Shown here piece by piece: positions 17,132-26,360 of a DNA stretch of 64,000 bases. Made by a program: the position numbers and the translations under genes. Source of the DNA: an uncultured Candidatus Melainabacteria bacterium (GTDB lineage: Bacteria > Cyanobacteriota > Vampirovibrionia > Gastranaerophilales > Gastranaerophilaceae). The DNA lies in contig CAKVLL010000008.1 in the NCBI GenBank assembly GCA_934757255.1, positions 1-64,000 of the forward strand. Reading direction: 5' to 3'. The number at the start of each line of letters is the position of its first letter. Position 1 is the stretch's first letter. The notes under the pieces are model-generated. The model made no database searches and had not been told where the DNA came from. It saw only the letters and a program-made list of their open reading frames with translations.

Positions 17132-17666
17132 CTTTTTAATCGGTTTGTTTTTACTTTCAACGCTTTGCGTTTTCGCCTACGAAACAATTATCATCAAATT
17201 TCCTAATAAGGAACTTTGGGTAAAAGGGTATTACAAAAAAGTTGGTAATGAAGCGATTTTACAGTATGTTCCGGGGGGACAGTCAAGCAACAATTGGAAT
17301 AGAACCGTAGTAATTCATTCTTACAAGTATTCTAATTATCCTATTAATGTATTTTTATCAAATACAACCGGCAGAATGGTTAAAATGAATCCGACTGCGC
17401 CATATAAAACTCTTAGACTTACAGAAAATGAGGCAATTGTCGGACGTTGCACAAAAGATTATAATAAAGTTCAAGGTCAATGCGAATTTTTGCGTGTCAC
17501 AAGAGGGTATGAAGGCATTGTAACTATTCATTATATGAATAAAAATAAAGATGATTTTATGTATCATTATAACCAATGGTACAATATTATAAAAAATGCA
17601 AAACTTTATAATAGCTATTACCGCGATGAAAGAACTTTAAACAAAGCTGAATATTTTGAACTTTAA
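17109..17666 (+). CDS. Secreted hypothetical protein
   Basis: A 185-residue protein with a clean signal peptide (MKKVLL, a Leu/Phe/Ile core, then a likely cut after CVFA at about residue 23). The mature part is rich in Tyr and Asn with predicted beta strands, and contains two or three Cys. I do not recognise the family. ATG 17109 lies inside the end of the NIF3 gene and has GGAG about 10 bases upstream. It is the last gene of the coaBC-NIF3 operon, before a strong hairpin. No catalytic motif is seen. Confidence 0.65.
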   Translation: MKKVLLSSFLIGLFLLSTLCVFAYETIIIKFPNKELWVKGYYKKVGNEAILQYVPGGQSSNNWNRTVVIHSYKYSNYPINVFLSNTTGRMVKMNPTAPYKTLRLTENEAIVGRCTKDYNKVQGQCEFLRVTRGYEGIVTIHYMNKNKDDFMYHYNQWYNIIKNAKLYNSYYRDERTLNKAEYFEL

Positions 17667-17679
17667 TTTTCTATTAAAA

Positions 17680-17703
17680 AAGGTGTCCAAGTATGGACAC
17701 CTT
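17680..17703. terminator. Bidirectional terminator between coaBC operon and dnaK
   Basis: AAGGTGTCC (17680-17688) pairs with GGACACCTT (17695-17703). On the minus strand a run of six T residues follows, so it serves dnaK best; on the plus strand TTCTTATAG follows. Confidence 0.8.
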
Positions 17704-17729
17704 CTTATAGAATATTTACATAAGTATCA

Positions 17730-19571
<1,842 letters not shown>

Positions 19572-19603
19572 TTATATCTCCTTTTTTTGATTATTTTATT
19601 TTG

Positions 19604-19742
19604 AAGGGAATATGGGAATAAGGTAATAAGGGAATGAGTGATTTTAATTTTTCATGTTGTCTACTCGTTCACTTGGTAATTTATGAGCAGGAGCGAATTA
19701 AATATCTTATTCCCTTATTGCCCTATTACCTTATTTCCTTAC
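19604..19742. repeat. Inverted-repeat element upstream of dnaK (GGGAATAAGG family)
   Basis: The left arm 19604-19635 and right arm 19703-19742 are imperfect inverted repeats built from AATAAGGTAATAAGGGAAT-like units. The interior includes a diverged copy of the module ATTTATGAGC...GCGAATTAAAT seen again at about 22060 and 46155. Related elements lie between groES and groEL and at the right end of the window. No protein is encoded. The remaining gap 19743-19880 holds only the next terminator. Confidence 0.75.
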
Positions 19743-19825
19743 TTATATTAAACCATCCTTTTCAAGAAAACCTTAAAAAATAAACAAAAAATTAATTATT
19801 CATTTTTGAATAATTAAGATAACAA

Positions 19826-19852
19826 AAAATGCGCCTTTTTTAGACGCATTTT
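19826..19852 (-). terminator. Terminator of the HESCH-motif secreted protein gene
   Basis: AAAATGCG pairs with CGCATTTT, and on the minus strand the stem is followed by a T-run. It lies 29 bases after the stop of the gene at 19881. Confidence 0.6.
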
Positions 19853-19880
19853 AAACCTTTATAAACTCTTTTCTTTTCAA

Positions 19881-20444
19881 TTAATTTAAACCTAATTGGC
19901 TTCTGTAGAAGCTGCTTGAAGCGATTTTTTGTTCAACCAAGTTGTTGTTAGATGATGAAGCTAAATATAAACCGCTTAATTTGTCCAATCTTCTTGTTAA
20001 TTTAGAATCAGGATAAACTTTTGATGCTGATTTAAGTCTTGTCCAGCAAGCTGCTTCTTTTTGAGTTGCAGTTGTTTCTTCTGCTAAAGTTGCGCTATAA
20101 CCGGTGTGGCAGCTTTCGTGTGCGATTAAACAAGCAATTTGTTCTGCCGGTGCATTTCTGTAAATTGAATTGATATAAATAACTTTTGTACCAAATTCAT
20201 TTGTTGTGCTTACTGCAAAAGCGTTTGCACTGTTATATGATACCATTGAAAGATTGTTGAATTTAATTCTTACTGCTCTTCTTTCAAGATTTCTTAAAAC
20301 ATCTGTTTCGCCAGCTTGTTCTAATACTCTAACAGCTTCAACAATTTTTGCATCGCTTGAAAAATCTGTTACTCTGTAAGCAAATGCTTGGTTAACTCCC
20401 AAAAATAAAAATGCAAATAAAACTAATACTAAATTTTTCATCAC
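19881..20444 (-). CDS. Secreted zincin-like protein with HESCH motif
   Basis: A 187-residue exported protein with a signal peptide (Leu/Val/Phe core, likely cut near AFA-YR at 22-23). His109-Glu-Ser-Cys-His113 matches the HExxH zinc-binding and catalytic signature of metallopeptidases, in the hydrophobic context IACLIAHESCHTGY, as in many zincins. A Glu-rich stretch (LAEETTATQKEA) follows and could supply the third ligand, as in gluzincins. It may be a small envelope or secreted peptidase. It is monocistronic with its own terminator. Four Cys would be unusual, but only two occur, in HESCH and in AACW. Confidence 0.65.
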   Translation of the reverse strand: MMKNLVLVLFAFLFLGVNQAFAYRVTDFSSDAKIVEAVRVLEQAGETDVLRNLERRAVRIKFNNLSMVSYNSANAFAVSTTNEFGTKVIYINSIYRNAPAEQIACLIAHESCHTGYSATLAEETTATQKEAACWTRLKSASKVYPDSKLTRRLDKLSGLYLASSSNNNLVEQKIASSSFYRSQLGLN

Positions 20445-20762
20445 GACACAACTCCTATTTTTTATTTCCTAATCAACAGCTTGGATATTTGTGTCTACGG
20501 ATGTTTTTGCTAAATCTTTAACGCTTGTATCTACTTTGTTACAAAACTTCATAAAATAGTTTTTAAAAACAGCTCAAAACATTGCACAGAGTGCAATACA
20601 AAGTTTTATACAAGTGATTAAGAAATATTAAGAAAATCAAACCTAATTTTTTTCTTTTTACATTTCTTAATATTTATATTCTTTTACTATTTGCAGGGGT
20701 AATATGTAAATCGGATTAACAAATCCAATCTACAAATTTTAATTAACTAAAAGCAACTTCTT
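20445..20762. other. Intergenic region, 318 bases, no gene seen
   Basis: AT-rich spacer between two minus-strand genes. It contains a small perfect inverted repeat, TTGCAC-AGA-GTGCAA, at about 20583, and the promoter for the gene at 19881 must lie here. I see no open frame, RNA gene or repeat family member. Confidence 0.5.
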
Positions 20763-21197
20763 TTATAAAGCAGAAACTGCGATACCTTCCATAATATTAT
20801 AAAAATCTTCTTTGGGTAATGTTGACATAGTTTTCAACGCATACGAAAGTATGCTAACTTTATCATACCAACGTCTTGAATTTGAAATTTTATATAAACC
20901 AAGAACTCTATCAATTCCAATGCTTATATCCTGCTCTTCATCTTCTTCATGCATTTCTTTTATTTGTTTCACGACATTGGTCAAATCACGAGACAAAGCT
21001 CTACGTTTTACCTCATCCATATCTTTCAAGAGGTTCAACGCTTTTTGCGTGTTCTCATCTGAATCATACCAACGTCTGTTCATACATCTTTTCTCCCCAA
21101 TACACATCACTATTATATTTAATGCAATGTAAAAAGCAATCATACATATAGATGAACATAAGGCCAACTTAAAAATAATACTCTTACAATTATTCAA
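20763..21197 (-). CDS. Membrane protein with duplicated RRWYD module
   Basis: A 144-residue protein. One hydrophobic helix (about 10-33) anchors it, followed by a charged helical domain. RRWYD occurs twice, at about residues 41 and 108, and each copy is followed by a similar amphipathic helix pattern (KALNLLKDM and YALKTMSTL), so the soluble part looks like an internal duplication of about 40 residues. The family is not recognised. The annotated start is TTG 21197, because no ATG precedes the membrane segment. It is divergent from mazG, and the two promoters overlap. Confidence 0.55.
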   Translation of the reverse strand: MNNCKSIIFKLALCSSICMIAFYIALNIIVMCIGEKRCMNRRWYDSDENTQKALNLLKDMDEVKRRALSRDLTNVVKQIKEMHEEDEEQDISIGIDRVLGLYKISNSRRWYDKVSILSYALKTMSTLPKEDFYNIMEGIAVSAL

Positions 21198-21213
21198 TAA
21201 AATACATTTATTG

Positions 21214-21219
21214 TATAAT
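21214..21219 (+). promoter_or_regulatory. -10 box, predicted leaderless start of mazG
   Basis: TATAAT preceded by TTG ends six bases before ATG 21226. There is no Shine-Dalgarno site. Confidence 0.65.
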
Positions 21220-21225
21220 TAACTT

Positions 21226-21996
21226 ATGAAATATCCAAATTTAGAAAAACTGGTAGATATAATTTCCGTATTAAGAAGTGAAAACGGGTGCGAATGGGAT
21301 AGAGAACAAACCCACAAATCTTTGCGCCCAAATATGTTAGAAGAAGCGTATGAAGCTGTTGATGCGATTGACAATGAAGACATTCCAAATTTACGTGAAG
21401 AACTTGGTGATGTTCTTTTGCAGGTTGTTTTGCATGCTCAGATTGCAAAAGATAATAACGAATTTGATATTGAAGATGTCGCAAAAGAATTGAGCGAAAA
21501 ACTTATACATCGTCATCCGCACGTTTTTGGAAGTCAAAAAGTCGAATCAACTCAAGATATTATAGATAATTGGGATAAGTTAAAAAAAGAAGAAAAAACT
21601 TATCGTAAGTCAATTTTGGATGGAATTTCTAAATCTCAATCCGCTTTAATGTCTGCACAAAAAATCAGCAAAAAAGTTGTTAAAGTCGGCTTTGAATGGG
21701 ATTCTGTAGATAGTTTGCAAGATTGCATAAAATCAGAATACAAAGAGTTTGAAGAAGCTGTAAAAGAAGGCAACAAAGACCACATGGAAGATGAGATGGG
21801 CGATATATTTTTCGCGACAGTAAATCTTGCAAGGTGGTATAAAATTGATGCAGAACAAGCTCTTTTGAGAGCAAACAAAAAATTTATGAAACGTTTTAAG
21901 AAAATGGAAGAAATTAAAACTAAGCCATTTGAAGAATACACATTTGAGGAATTTAACGAGCTGTGGAAAAAAGCTAAAATGATGGAAAAGGAATAA
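21226..21996 (+). CDS. mazG: Nucleoside triphosphate pyrophosphohydrolase MazG
   Basis: A 256-residue all-alpha NTP pyrophosphatase that hydrolyses NTPs to NMPs and pyrophosphate, limiting mutagenic or alarmone nucleotides. It shows two tandem MazG domains: the first has CEWDREQTHKSLRPNMLEEAYEA and EELGDVLLQVVLHA, and the second has VGFEWDS, EFEEA and EDEMGDIFFATVNLAR. The E-x2-E and E-x2-D metal ligands are present in both. The length matches the family. The gene follows a leaderless-type promoter and has only a repeat remnant downstream. No toxin-antitoxin genes are next to it. Confidence 0.94.
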   Translation: MKYPNLEKLVDIISVLRSENGCEWDREQTHKSLRPNMLEEAYEAVDAIDNEDIPNLREELGDVLLQVVLHAQIAKDNNEFDIEDVAKELSEKLIHRHPHVFGSQKVESTQDIIDNWDKLKKEEKTYRKSILDGISKSQSALMSAQKISKKVVKVGFEWDSVDSLQDCIKSEYKEFEEAVKEGNKDHMEDEMGDIFFATVNLARWYKIDAEQALLRANKKFMKRFKKMEEIKTKPFEEYTFEEFNELWKKAKMMEKE

Positions 21997-22012
21997 GGTA
22001 ATAGAGAATTTA

Positions 22013-22107
22013 ATTGAAAATTGAAAGTGGAAAGTGGAAAGTGGAAAATTATTAAATTCGCTTCGCTCATAAATTTAATACGAACTTATTCACTCATTCA
22101 CTTAAAA
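22013..22107. repeat. Repeat mosaic between mazG and ppiC
   Basis: A run of GAAAATTGAAAGTGGAAAG-type units (22014-22050), related to the ends of the S23 cassette at 38 kb. It is followed by a module TTAAATTCGCTTCGCTCATA, also present at about 46155, then GAACTTATTCACTCATTCAC, the complement of sequence at 32683-32716. No open frame is present; it looks like a solo remnant of mobile repeats. Confidence 0.7.
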
Positions 22108-22118
22108 AAGGAGCTTAT

Positions 22119-22466
22119 ATGAAAAAAATATTATCGACATTATTTATAATCGCAGTAACTTGTTCTATTGCTTCAGCAAAAGAAGAATTTAGAACAGTTT
22201 GTGCTAATCATATTCTCGTTCCAAATGAAATGGATGCGATAAAATTAAAAAGCCAAATTAAAGATTTTAGCGACTTTCAATACTATGCAAGAATATATTC
22301 CACTTGTCCATCAGGCAGAAATGGCGGCGATTTAGGTTGTTTTGGCAAAGGTCAAATGGTAAAACCATTTGAGGAAGCCGCTTTTAATGGCAATATTGGA
22401 GAAGTTTCGGACCCTGTAAAAACACAATTTGGTTATCATTTACTATGGATAACTTCTAAAAGATAA
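22119..22466 (+). CDS. Exported parvulin-type peptidyl-prolyl isomerase
   Basis: A 115-residue protein: a signal peptide (MKKILSTLFIIAVTCSIASA) followed directly by a single rotamase (PpiC) domain. ANHILV, SGRNGGDLGCFGKGQMVKPFEEAAF and TQFGYHLLWI are the parvulin signature blocks. It would speed cis-trans isomerisation of Xaa-Pro bonds in proteins outside the inner membrane. It is a minimal form without the SurA/PrsA chaperone arms. AAAGGAG lies upstream of ATG 22119. It is probably monocistronic. Confidence 0.9.
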   Translation: MKKILSTLFIIAVTCSIASAKEEFRTVCANHILVPNEMDAIKLKSQIKDFSDFQYYARIYSTCPSGRNGGDLGCFGKGQMVKPFEEAAFNGNIGEVSDPVKTQFGYHLLWITSKR

Positions 22467-22565
22467 AGCTTTGTAAATGTTACAATATCGTAATAATAGA
22501 ATAAAAACGAGCAATTTTTTTTAACTAACATACTTTATATAGATGTAAAGGTTGGAAGGTTTATT

Positions 22566-23945
22566 GTGACGATAAGAACTCAATACAATTTTATAGGCAA
22601 TCCTAATTATTCTTACGTTAATTTTCGAGAAGGTGCTACAACTGCACCAATTTTAGCCAAACCTATTAGCACTGTCGAGAATGTTGTCAATAACACCGTT
22701 GATACTTTTGTCAAAACTAGTGATGATGAAGAAAAGAAAAAATCCAACAAAACCGCAATTACAGTAGGTAGTACCGTACTTGTGTTAACAGGTTTGGTTG
22801 CACTTTTAAACCCTAAATTTTCCGGCAAATTTGTTAACAAAATGAAAACCATGTCTTCAGAAGCCAGCGCCAAATTAGAAAAAAGCAAAGGAAATGTTGT
22901 TAAAACCAAATTTTATAAAGCAAGTGAAAAAATTTGGGGTAAAATTGCAGACTTTTTACAATTCACAAATACAATGAACGGTTGGAAGGATATTGGCTTC
23001 AAAAAACTTTGCACTGAAACAAAGGGCGTTAAAACAGTTATGACAAAACCACATAACACTATTACAAAATGGTTTGACTCTCTCGGTAAACATACTGTTT
23101 ACAGCAAGTATAATAATGCGAATAAAAAATTAGATGAATTAAATGATTTAATTAAGTTATACAAAGATAAACTTCCAATTTCTGAACAAAGAAAACTTGA
23201 AACGAAGTTAAATGAAATTAAAAATGTAAGAGAATATTTTTCTAAAAACCAAACTGCTACGCGACTTACCGATCAAGAAAAAGTAATGTCAAATTTGGAA
23301 AAAGATTTTTACGCAAAAACAAAATCATATTTTAGTGATGTTTGGAAAAACAAAACTAATGCAAAAGAAGTTTCTAAAATTATTAAAAAAGACATGACTT
23401 TCTGGGCAGAAGATATGCTTATGCCAGCAAGAAACAAATTAGAAGAAAATGGAACAAAAACCATTGATAAAATAATGGGAGATGGAAAAAGCAAAAAAGG
23501 AAGCTATCAAGAAATTATAGATATTTTAACAAAACATGTTTCACAAGAAGAAAAAACTTTGCTTGAAAAAAATCTAGCTAAAGCAAATAAAAGTTTAAGA
23601 AAAGCGAGCCACAGCGAATGCGTTGAATATTTTGACAAAAAACGAGACTTGGTTTTAGGTGGCGCTCCTACAGATATTTTAACCGCAATATTTGGTCTTG
23701 GAATGAGTGGTATAGCCATTGGAACAGCGGACAATAAAGATGAAAGAATATCACGTTCATTAACAGTCGCATTCCCTGCTATTGCCGGACTTGGAACTTC
23801 AATGGCACTAACTGCAATGTTATTTTCTGGAGTTCAAGGTATGATATACGGTTCACTTGCTTCTATCGGATTGAGTAAAATCGGAAGTACTGCTGATAAA
23901 TTAGTAACAAAACATAGGCAACATGTGGAGGTAAAAAATGCTTAA
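22566..23945 (+). CDS. Hypothetical protein with C-terminal membrane region
   Basis: A 459-residue protein that I do not recognise. The N-terminus is Asn/Tyr-rich (like the gene at 890), followed by a hydrophobic helix at about 65-83. A long Lys/Glu-rich helical domain (about 95-350) has coiled-coil character. The C-terminus (about 360-440) has two or three Gly/Ala/Ile-rich membrane-like segments. GTG 22566 is the start, with GGAAGG about 8 bases before it. A 35-residue reading frame begins inside its last codons. It may be an envelope-associated structural protein of this lineage; no motif gives a function. Confidence 0.65.
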   Translation: MTIRTQYNFIGNPNYSYVNFREGATTAPILAKPISTVENVVNNTVDTFVKTSDDEEKKKSNKTAITVGSTVLVLTGLVALLNPKFSGKFVNKMKTMSSEASAKLEKSKGNVVKTKFYKASEKIWGKIADFLQFTNTMNGWKDIGFKKLCTETKGVKTVMTKPHNTITKWFDSLGKHTVYSKYNNANKKLDELNDLIKLYKDKLPISEQRKLETKLNEIKNVREYFSKNQTATRLTDQEKVMSNLEKDFYAKTKSYFSDVWKNKTNAKEVSKIIKKDMTFWAEDMLMPARNKLEENGTKTIDKIMGDGKSKKGSYQEIIDILTKHVSQEEKTLLEKNLAKANKSLRKASHSECVEYFDKKRDLVLGGAPTDILTAIFGLGMSGIAIGTADNKDERISRSLTVAFPAIAGLGTSMALTAMLFSGVQGMIYGSLASIGLSKIGSTADKLVTKHRQHVEVKNA

Positions 23946-24045
23946 CAAAATAGTTAAACAAATTATGGAAATTTTCTTTTCAATAACTCAAGAACCTTGC
24001 TATGTTAAGATAGAAAATTATAACAACCCAAATCTACTAAAATAA
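23938..24045 (+). CDS. Small coupled protein, 35 residues
   Basis: A short frame (M-L-N-K-I-V-K, ending N-P-N-L-L-K) whose ATG lies 8 bases inside the end of the 459-residue gene. GGAGGT sits 6 bases before this ATG, an excellent site that has no other gene to serve, so translation is likely. The product is basic at its N-terminus with an amphipathic helix-like segment (KQIMEIFFSITQ) and one Cys. No family is known. The convergent neighbour begins 2 bases after its stop. Confidence 0.5.
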   Translation: MLNKIVKQIMEIFFSITQEPCYVKIENYNNPNLLK

Positions 24046-24047
24046 TC

Positions 24048-24353
24048 TTATCTGGGAATAATAAAACCCCAGAAAAACTCATTTTCGCAATCTTTTAAGC
24101 AAATATAAGAAACTTTTTGCTTACGTTGTTTTTTTATTTTTAAACTTGCTTGACCATAAACAATTGCTGAAATTTGTTTTCCAGCGAGTACTTGCTCACA
24201 CACATTAGTATGTTCTCTGTAAGATTTAATTTTCACAATTTGACTTTGTTCATTGGAATATAAACATGTTAAAAAATCAGTCGCATCTGTAGCAAAAGTT
24301 GGTACTGAAAATATCAATAACATAAATAAACTTACAAAAACTTTTCTCTTCAT
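24048..24353 (-). CDS. Small secreted protein
   Basis: A 101-residue protein with a signal peptide (MKRK, hydrophobic core, likely cut after TFA at about 22). The mature part of about 80 residues is basic and holds four Cys (CLYSNE, VCEQ, ICLKDCEN), suggesting two disulphides. It is not recognised. TAGTAT with an upstream TG ends six bases before ATG 24353, fitting the leaderless pattern. Confidence 0.6.
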   Translation of the reverse strand: MKRKVFVSLFMLLIFSVPTFATDATDFLTCLYSNEQSQIVKIKSYREHTNVCEQVLAGKQISAIVYGQASLKIKKQRKQKVSYICLKDCENEFFWGFIIPR

Positions 24354-24359
24354 AAAATC

Positions 24360-24365
24360 ATACTA
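24360..24365 (-). promoter_or_regulatory. Extended -10 box, predicted leaderless start
   Basis: TGT-TAGTAT on the minus strand ends six bases before ATG 24353. No ribosome site is visible. Confidence 0.45.
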
Positions 24366-24408
24366 ACATGAATAAAAAAAAGAAAGTAGTTAAAAATAAA
24401 ATTATATA

Positions 24409-25086
24409 TTACCAAAAAGCTTTTGGCATCATACGTTTATATATCCAAACATCAACTCCATCATAAGTTGAATCAAAATCAGCTGCTAATTTTTCATCCA
24501 CACCAATAGCTCTGATAGGCAAATTTAATTTTTCACAGGCAAGTTTTAACTTATTATAACCTTGAATAATATCTTCTTTAGTTGTTTCATCTCCGAAATG
24601 GGTATTAGAAATAACACCAGAAAATTTTTTCCACTCTCGTTTTTCTAAACCTTCCGAAAAAGAAACATATTCAATTATATTATCAACTGTAGAAGTTTCA
24701 TATTTTGCAGTATTTACAACAAGATATATTTGAAGATTTTTTTCTTCATCGATATTATTTAAAATATCTAAAATATCCAAACCACCGGCTCCATAACCAA
24801 CATCAATAATAATATTTCCTTCTTGCATTAAACAATTGGTTTGTGCCGCTGTAACATAACTTGCAGCTTCTCCCAAACCAAAATTATCCGGCTGAGTTAT
24901 TACACTAACACCCATTGCCTCAAGTTCTTTTGCTATTGGTCTTAATGTATATGCCGGTTCAACTGTATCCAAATCAACAAGAATAATCTTATCACCTTTT
25001 AACGCATATTGACATGCTCTATTAAGGGATGTCTCCGATTTTCCGCTTGCATAAGCTCCGGCAAAAACTTCTACAATTCTTGTCAT
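24409..25086 (-). CDS. P-loop ATPase, MinD/CobQ-like
   Basis: A 225-residue nucleotide-binding protein. GAYASGKSE near the N-terminus is a variant Walker A (Gly-x4-Gly-Lys-Ser), IILVDLDTVEPAY is the A' strand with the Asp typical of SIMIBI-class ATPases, and IIIDVGYGAGGLD is the DxxG switch. The deviant second lysine of MinD/ParA is not evident, so dimerisation may differ. It resembles CobQ/CobB/MinD-type proteins without a clear substrate. ATG 25086 was chosen because AAGGAG lies just before it. It may form a unit with the small Gly-rich gene at 25132. Confidence 0.75.
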   Translation of the reverse strand: MTRIVEVFAGAYASGKSETSLNRACQYALKGDKIILVDLDTVEPAYTLRPIAKELEAMGVSVITQPDNFGLGEAASYVTAAQTNCLMQEGNIIIDVGYGAGGLDILDILNNIDEEKNLQIYLVVNTAKYETSTVDNIIEYVSFSEGLEKREWKKFSGVISNTHFGDETTKEDIIQGYNKLKLACEKLNLPIRAIGVDEKLAADFDSTYDGVDVWIYKRMMPKAFW

Positions 25087-25131
25087 ATTTTCTCCTTGCA
25101 AACAGCATTATAACACCAAAACAGCCTTAAA

Positions 25132-25404
25132 TTAATTATTTATACGAAACCAATTAACAAATTTATTAAATAACGTTCCTTCCGGAATTTCTTCTTCTTT
25201 CACTGTTGACTCATCACAAAAGTTAAATTCAATTTCATCAGAATTTTTTTCTTCTTTTCTCTCAAACATATCCTCTTCCGGTTGGTCTTTTTGTTTTTTA
25301 TTTTGACGCTTGTACATTCCGCCGCCACCTAGACCGCCACCATCTTTATAAGCTGCTTGAGCTTTGTTAATTGGGTCAATATTATTGTTAAAATTAAATG
25401 ACAT
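25132..25404 (-). CDS. Small charged Gly-rich hypothetical protein
   Basis: A 90-residue soluble protein. It starts MSFNFNNNIDPINKAQ, has a GGGLGGGGM stretch at about 24-32, then a Lys/Gln/Glu-rich disordered region and a C-terminal amphipathic helix (TLFNKFVNWFRI). There is no export signal and no known domain. The ATG at 25404 fits its composition better than an in-frame GTG 15 bases upstream. The P-loop ATPase gene follows 45 bases downstream on the same strand, so the two could be partners. Confidence 0.5.
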   Translation of the reverse strand: MSFNFNNNIDPINKAQAAYKDGGGLGGGGMYKRQNKKQKDQPEEDMFERKEEKNSDEIEFNFCDESTVKEEEIPEGTLFNKFVNWFRINN

Positions 25405-25500
25405 GGAAATCTGTTCCACTTATACATTGCATGTTCATTATAAACTATTTTTGAATTTTTTCTAGTGTTTTTATGCTAAAATCATTCTAAAGAGGTAGAT

Positions 25501-26280
25501 ATGAAGAAATTTTTTGGTCTTTTTATAACTTTATTAGCACTTTCACTTTCAGTTAATGCGGATGATTTTCGTTTTGCACAAATGTCAGATGTAAAATATA
25601 ATGCGTCTGGAAACAATGAAATTCTAAAAAAAGCTATTTTAGATATCAACAAACAAAAAAATATAAAATTTGTTGTCTTTACCGGTGATAATATAAACAA
25701 ACCAGAAAAAAATGATTTAGACGGTTTCTTAAAAGAAGCTAAAAAACTTAATTGTCCTTTCTACATAGTTTTAGGCGACAAAGACGTAAATAAACACAAA
25801 GAATTAAGTAAAAAACAATATTTCAAAGAAATTAAACATCAATTAAGAAAATTCAAATACGAAACACCAAATTATGTTTTTGAATATGATGATACCATTT
25901 TTATGGTTGTTGATGGTTCAAAAGAGGTTATACCAAGCACAAATGGTTTTTATAAAGAAGAAGTCTTGACATGGCTTAATAAAGAATTAGATTTACATAC
26001 AAAGAAAAATGTAATAATTTTTCAACATTTCCCACTAATTCCTCCAGCCGACAAAGAAAGTTATTATACGTATAAACCAGAAAATTATTTAACAATACTA
26101 CATAACCATAAAAACGTAAAAGCTGTTATTTCCGGTCACTTCGGTATAAACAAGGAACAACATTATGACGGAATTGCTCACATATCAACTGCAGGTTTAC
26201 CATATTATCGAATAATTGATATTATGGATGCCGAAACACAAAACCCTACTATTTGGGCAGAATTAAAAGAAATTAAATAG
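25501..26280 (+). CDS. Exported calcineurin-like phosphoesterase, altered metal site
   Basis: A 259-residue secreted protein (signal peptide about 1-20, cut near NADD). The metallophosphoesterase fold is recognisable from AQMSDVKY, VVFTGDNIN, YIVLGDKD, IIFQHFP and AVISGHFG in order. In the family these read D-x-H, G-D-x2-D, G-N-H-D, H and G-H-x-H. Here the first His is Lys, GNHD is GDKD, and the last His is Gly, so two or three metal ligands are replaced and activity may be lost or changed. AGAGGT precedes ATG 25501. A clear terminator follows. Confidence 0.75.
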   Translation: MKKFFGLFITLLALSLSVNADDFRFAQMSDVKYNASGNNEILKKAILDINKQKNIKFVVFTGDNINKPEKNDLDGFLKEAKKLNCPFYIVLGDKDVNKHKELSKKQYFKEIKHQLRKFKYETPNYVFEYDDTIFMVVDGSKEVIPSTNGFYKEEVLTWLNKELDLHTKKNVIIFQHFPLIPPADKESYYTYKPENYLTILHNHKNVKAVISGHFGINKEQHYDGIAHISTAGLPYYRIIDIMDAETQNPTIWAELKEIK

Positions 26281-26302
26281 TATTATTAATTTCATATATA
26301 AA

Positions 26303-26332
26303 CAGGTGGAGTGTTAATATTTTCCCCACCTG
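26303..26332 (+). terminator. Terminator after phosphoesterase-like gene
   Basis: CAGGTGG (26303-26309) pairs with CCACCTG (26326-26332), followed by CATAATTTT. It lies between convergent genes and could act on both. Confidence 0.7.
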
Positions 26333-26360
26333 CATAATTTTCTACATAACCTTTCAACGA

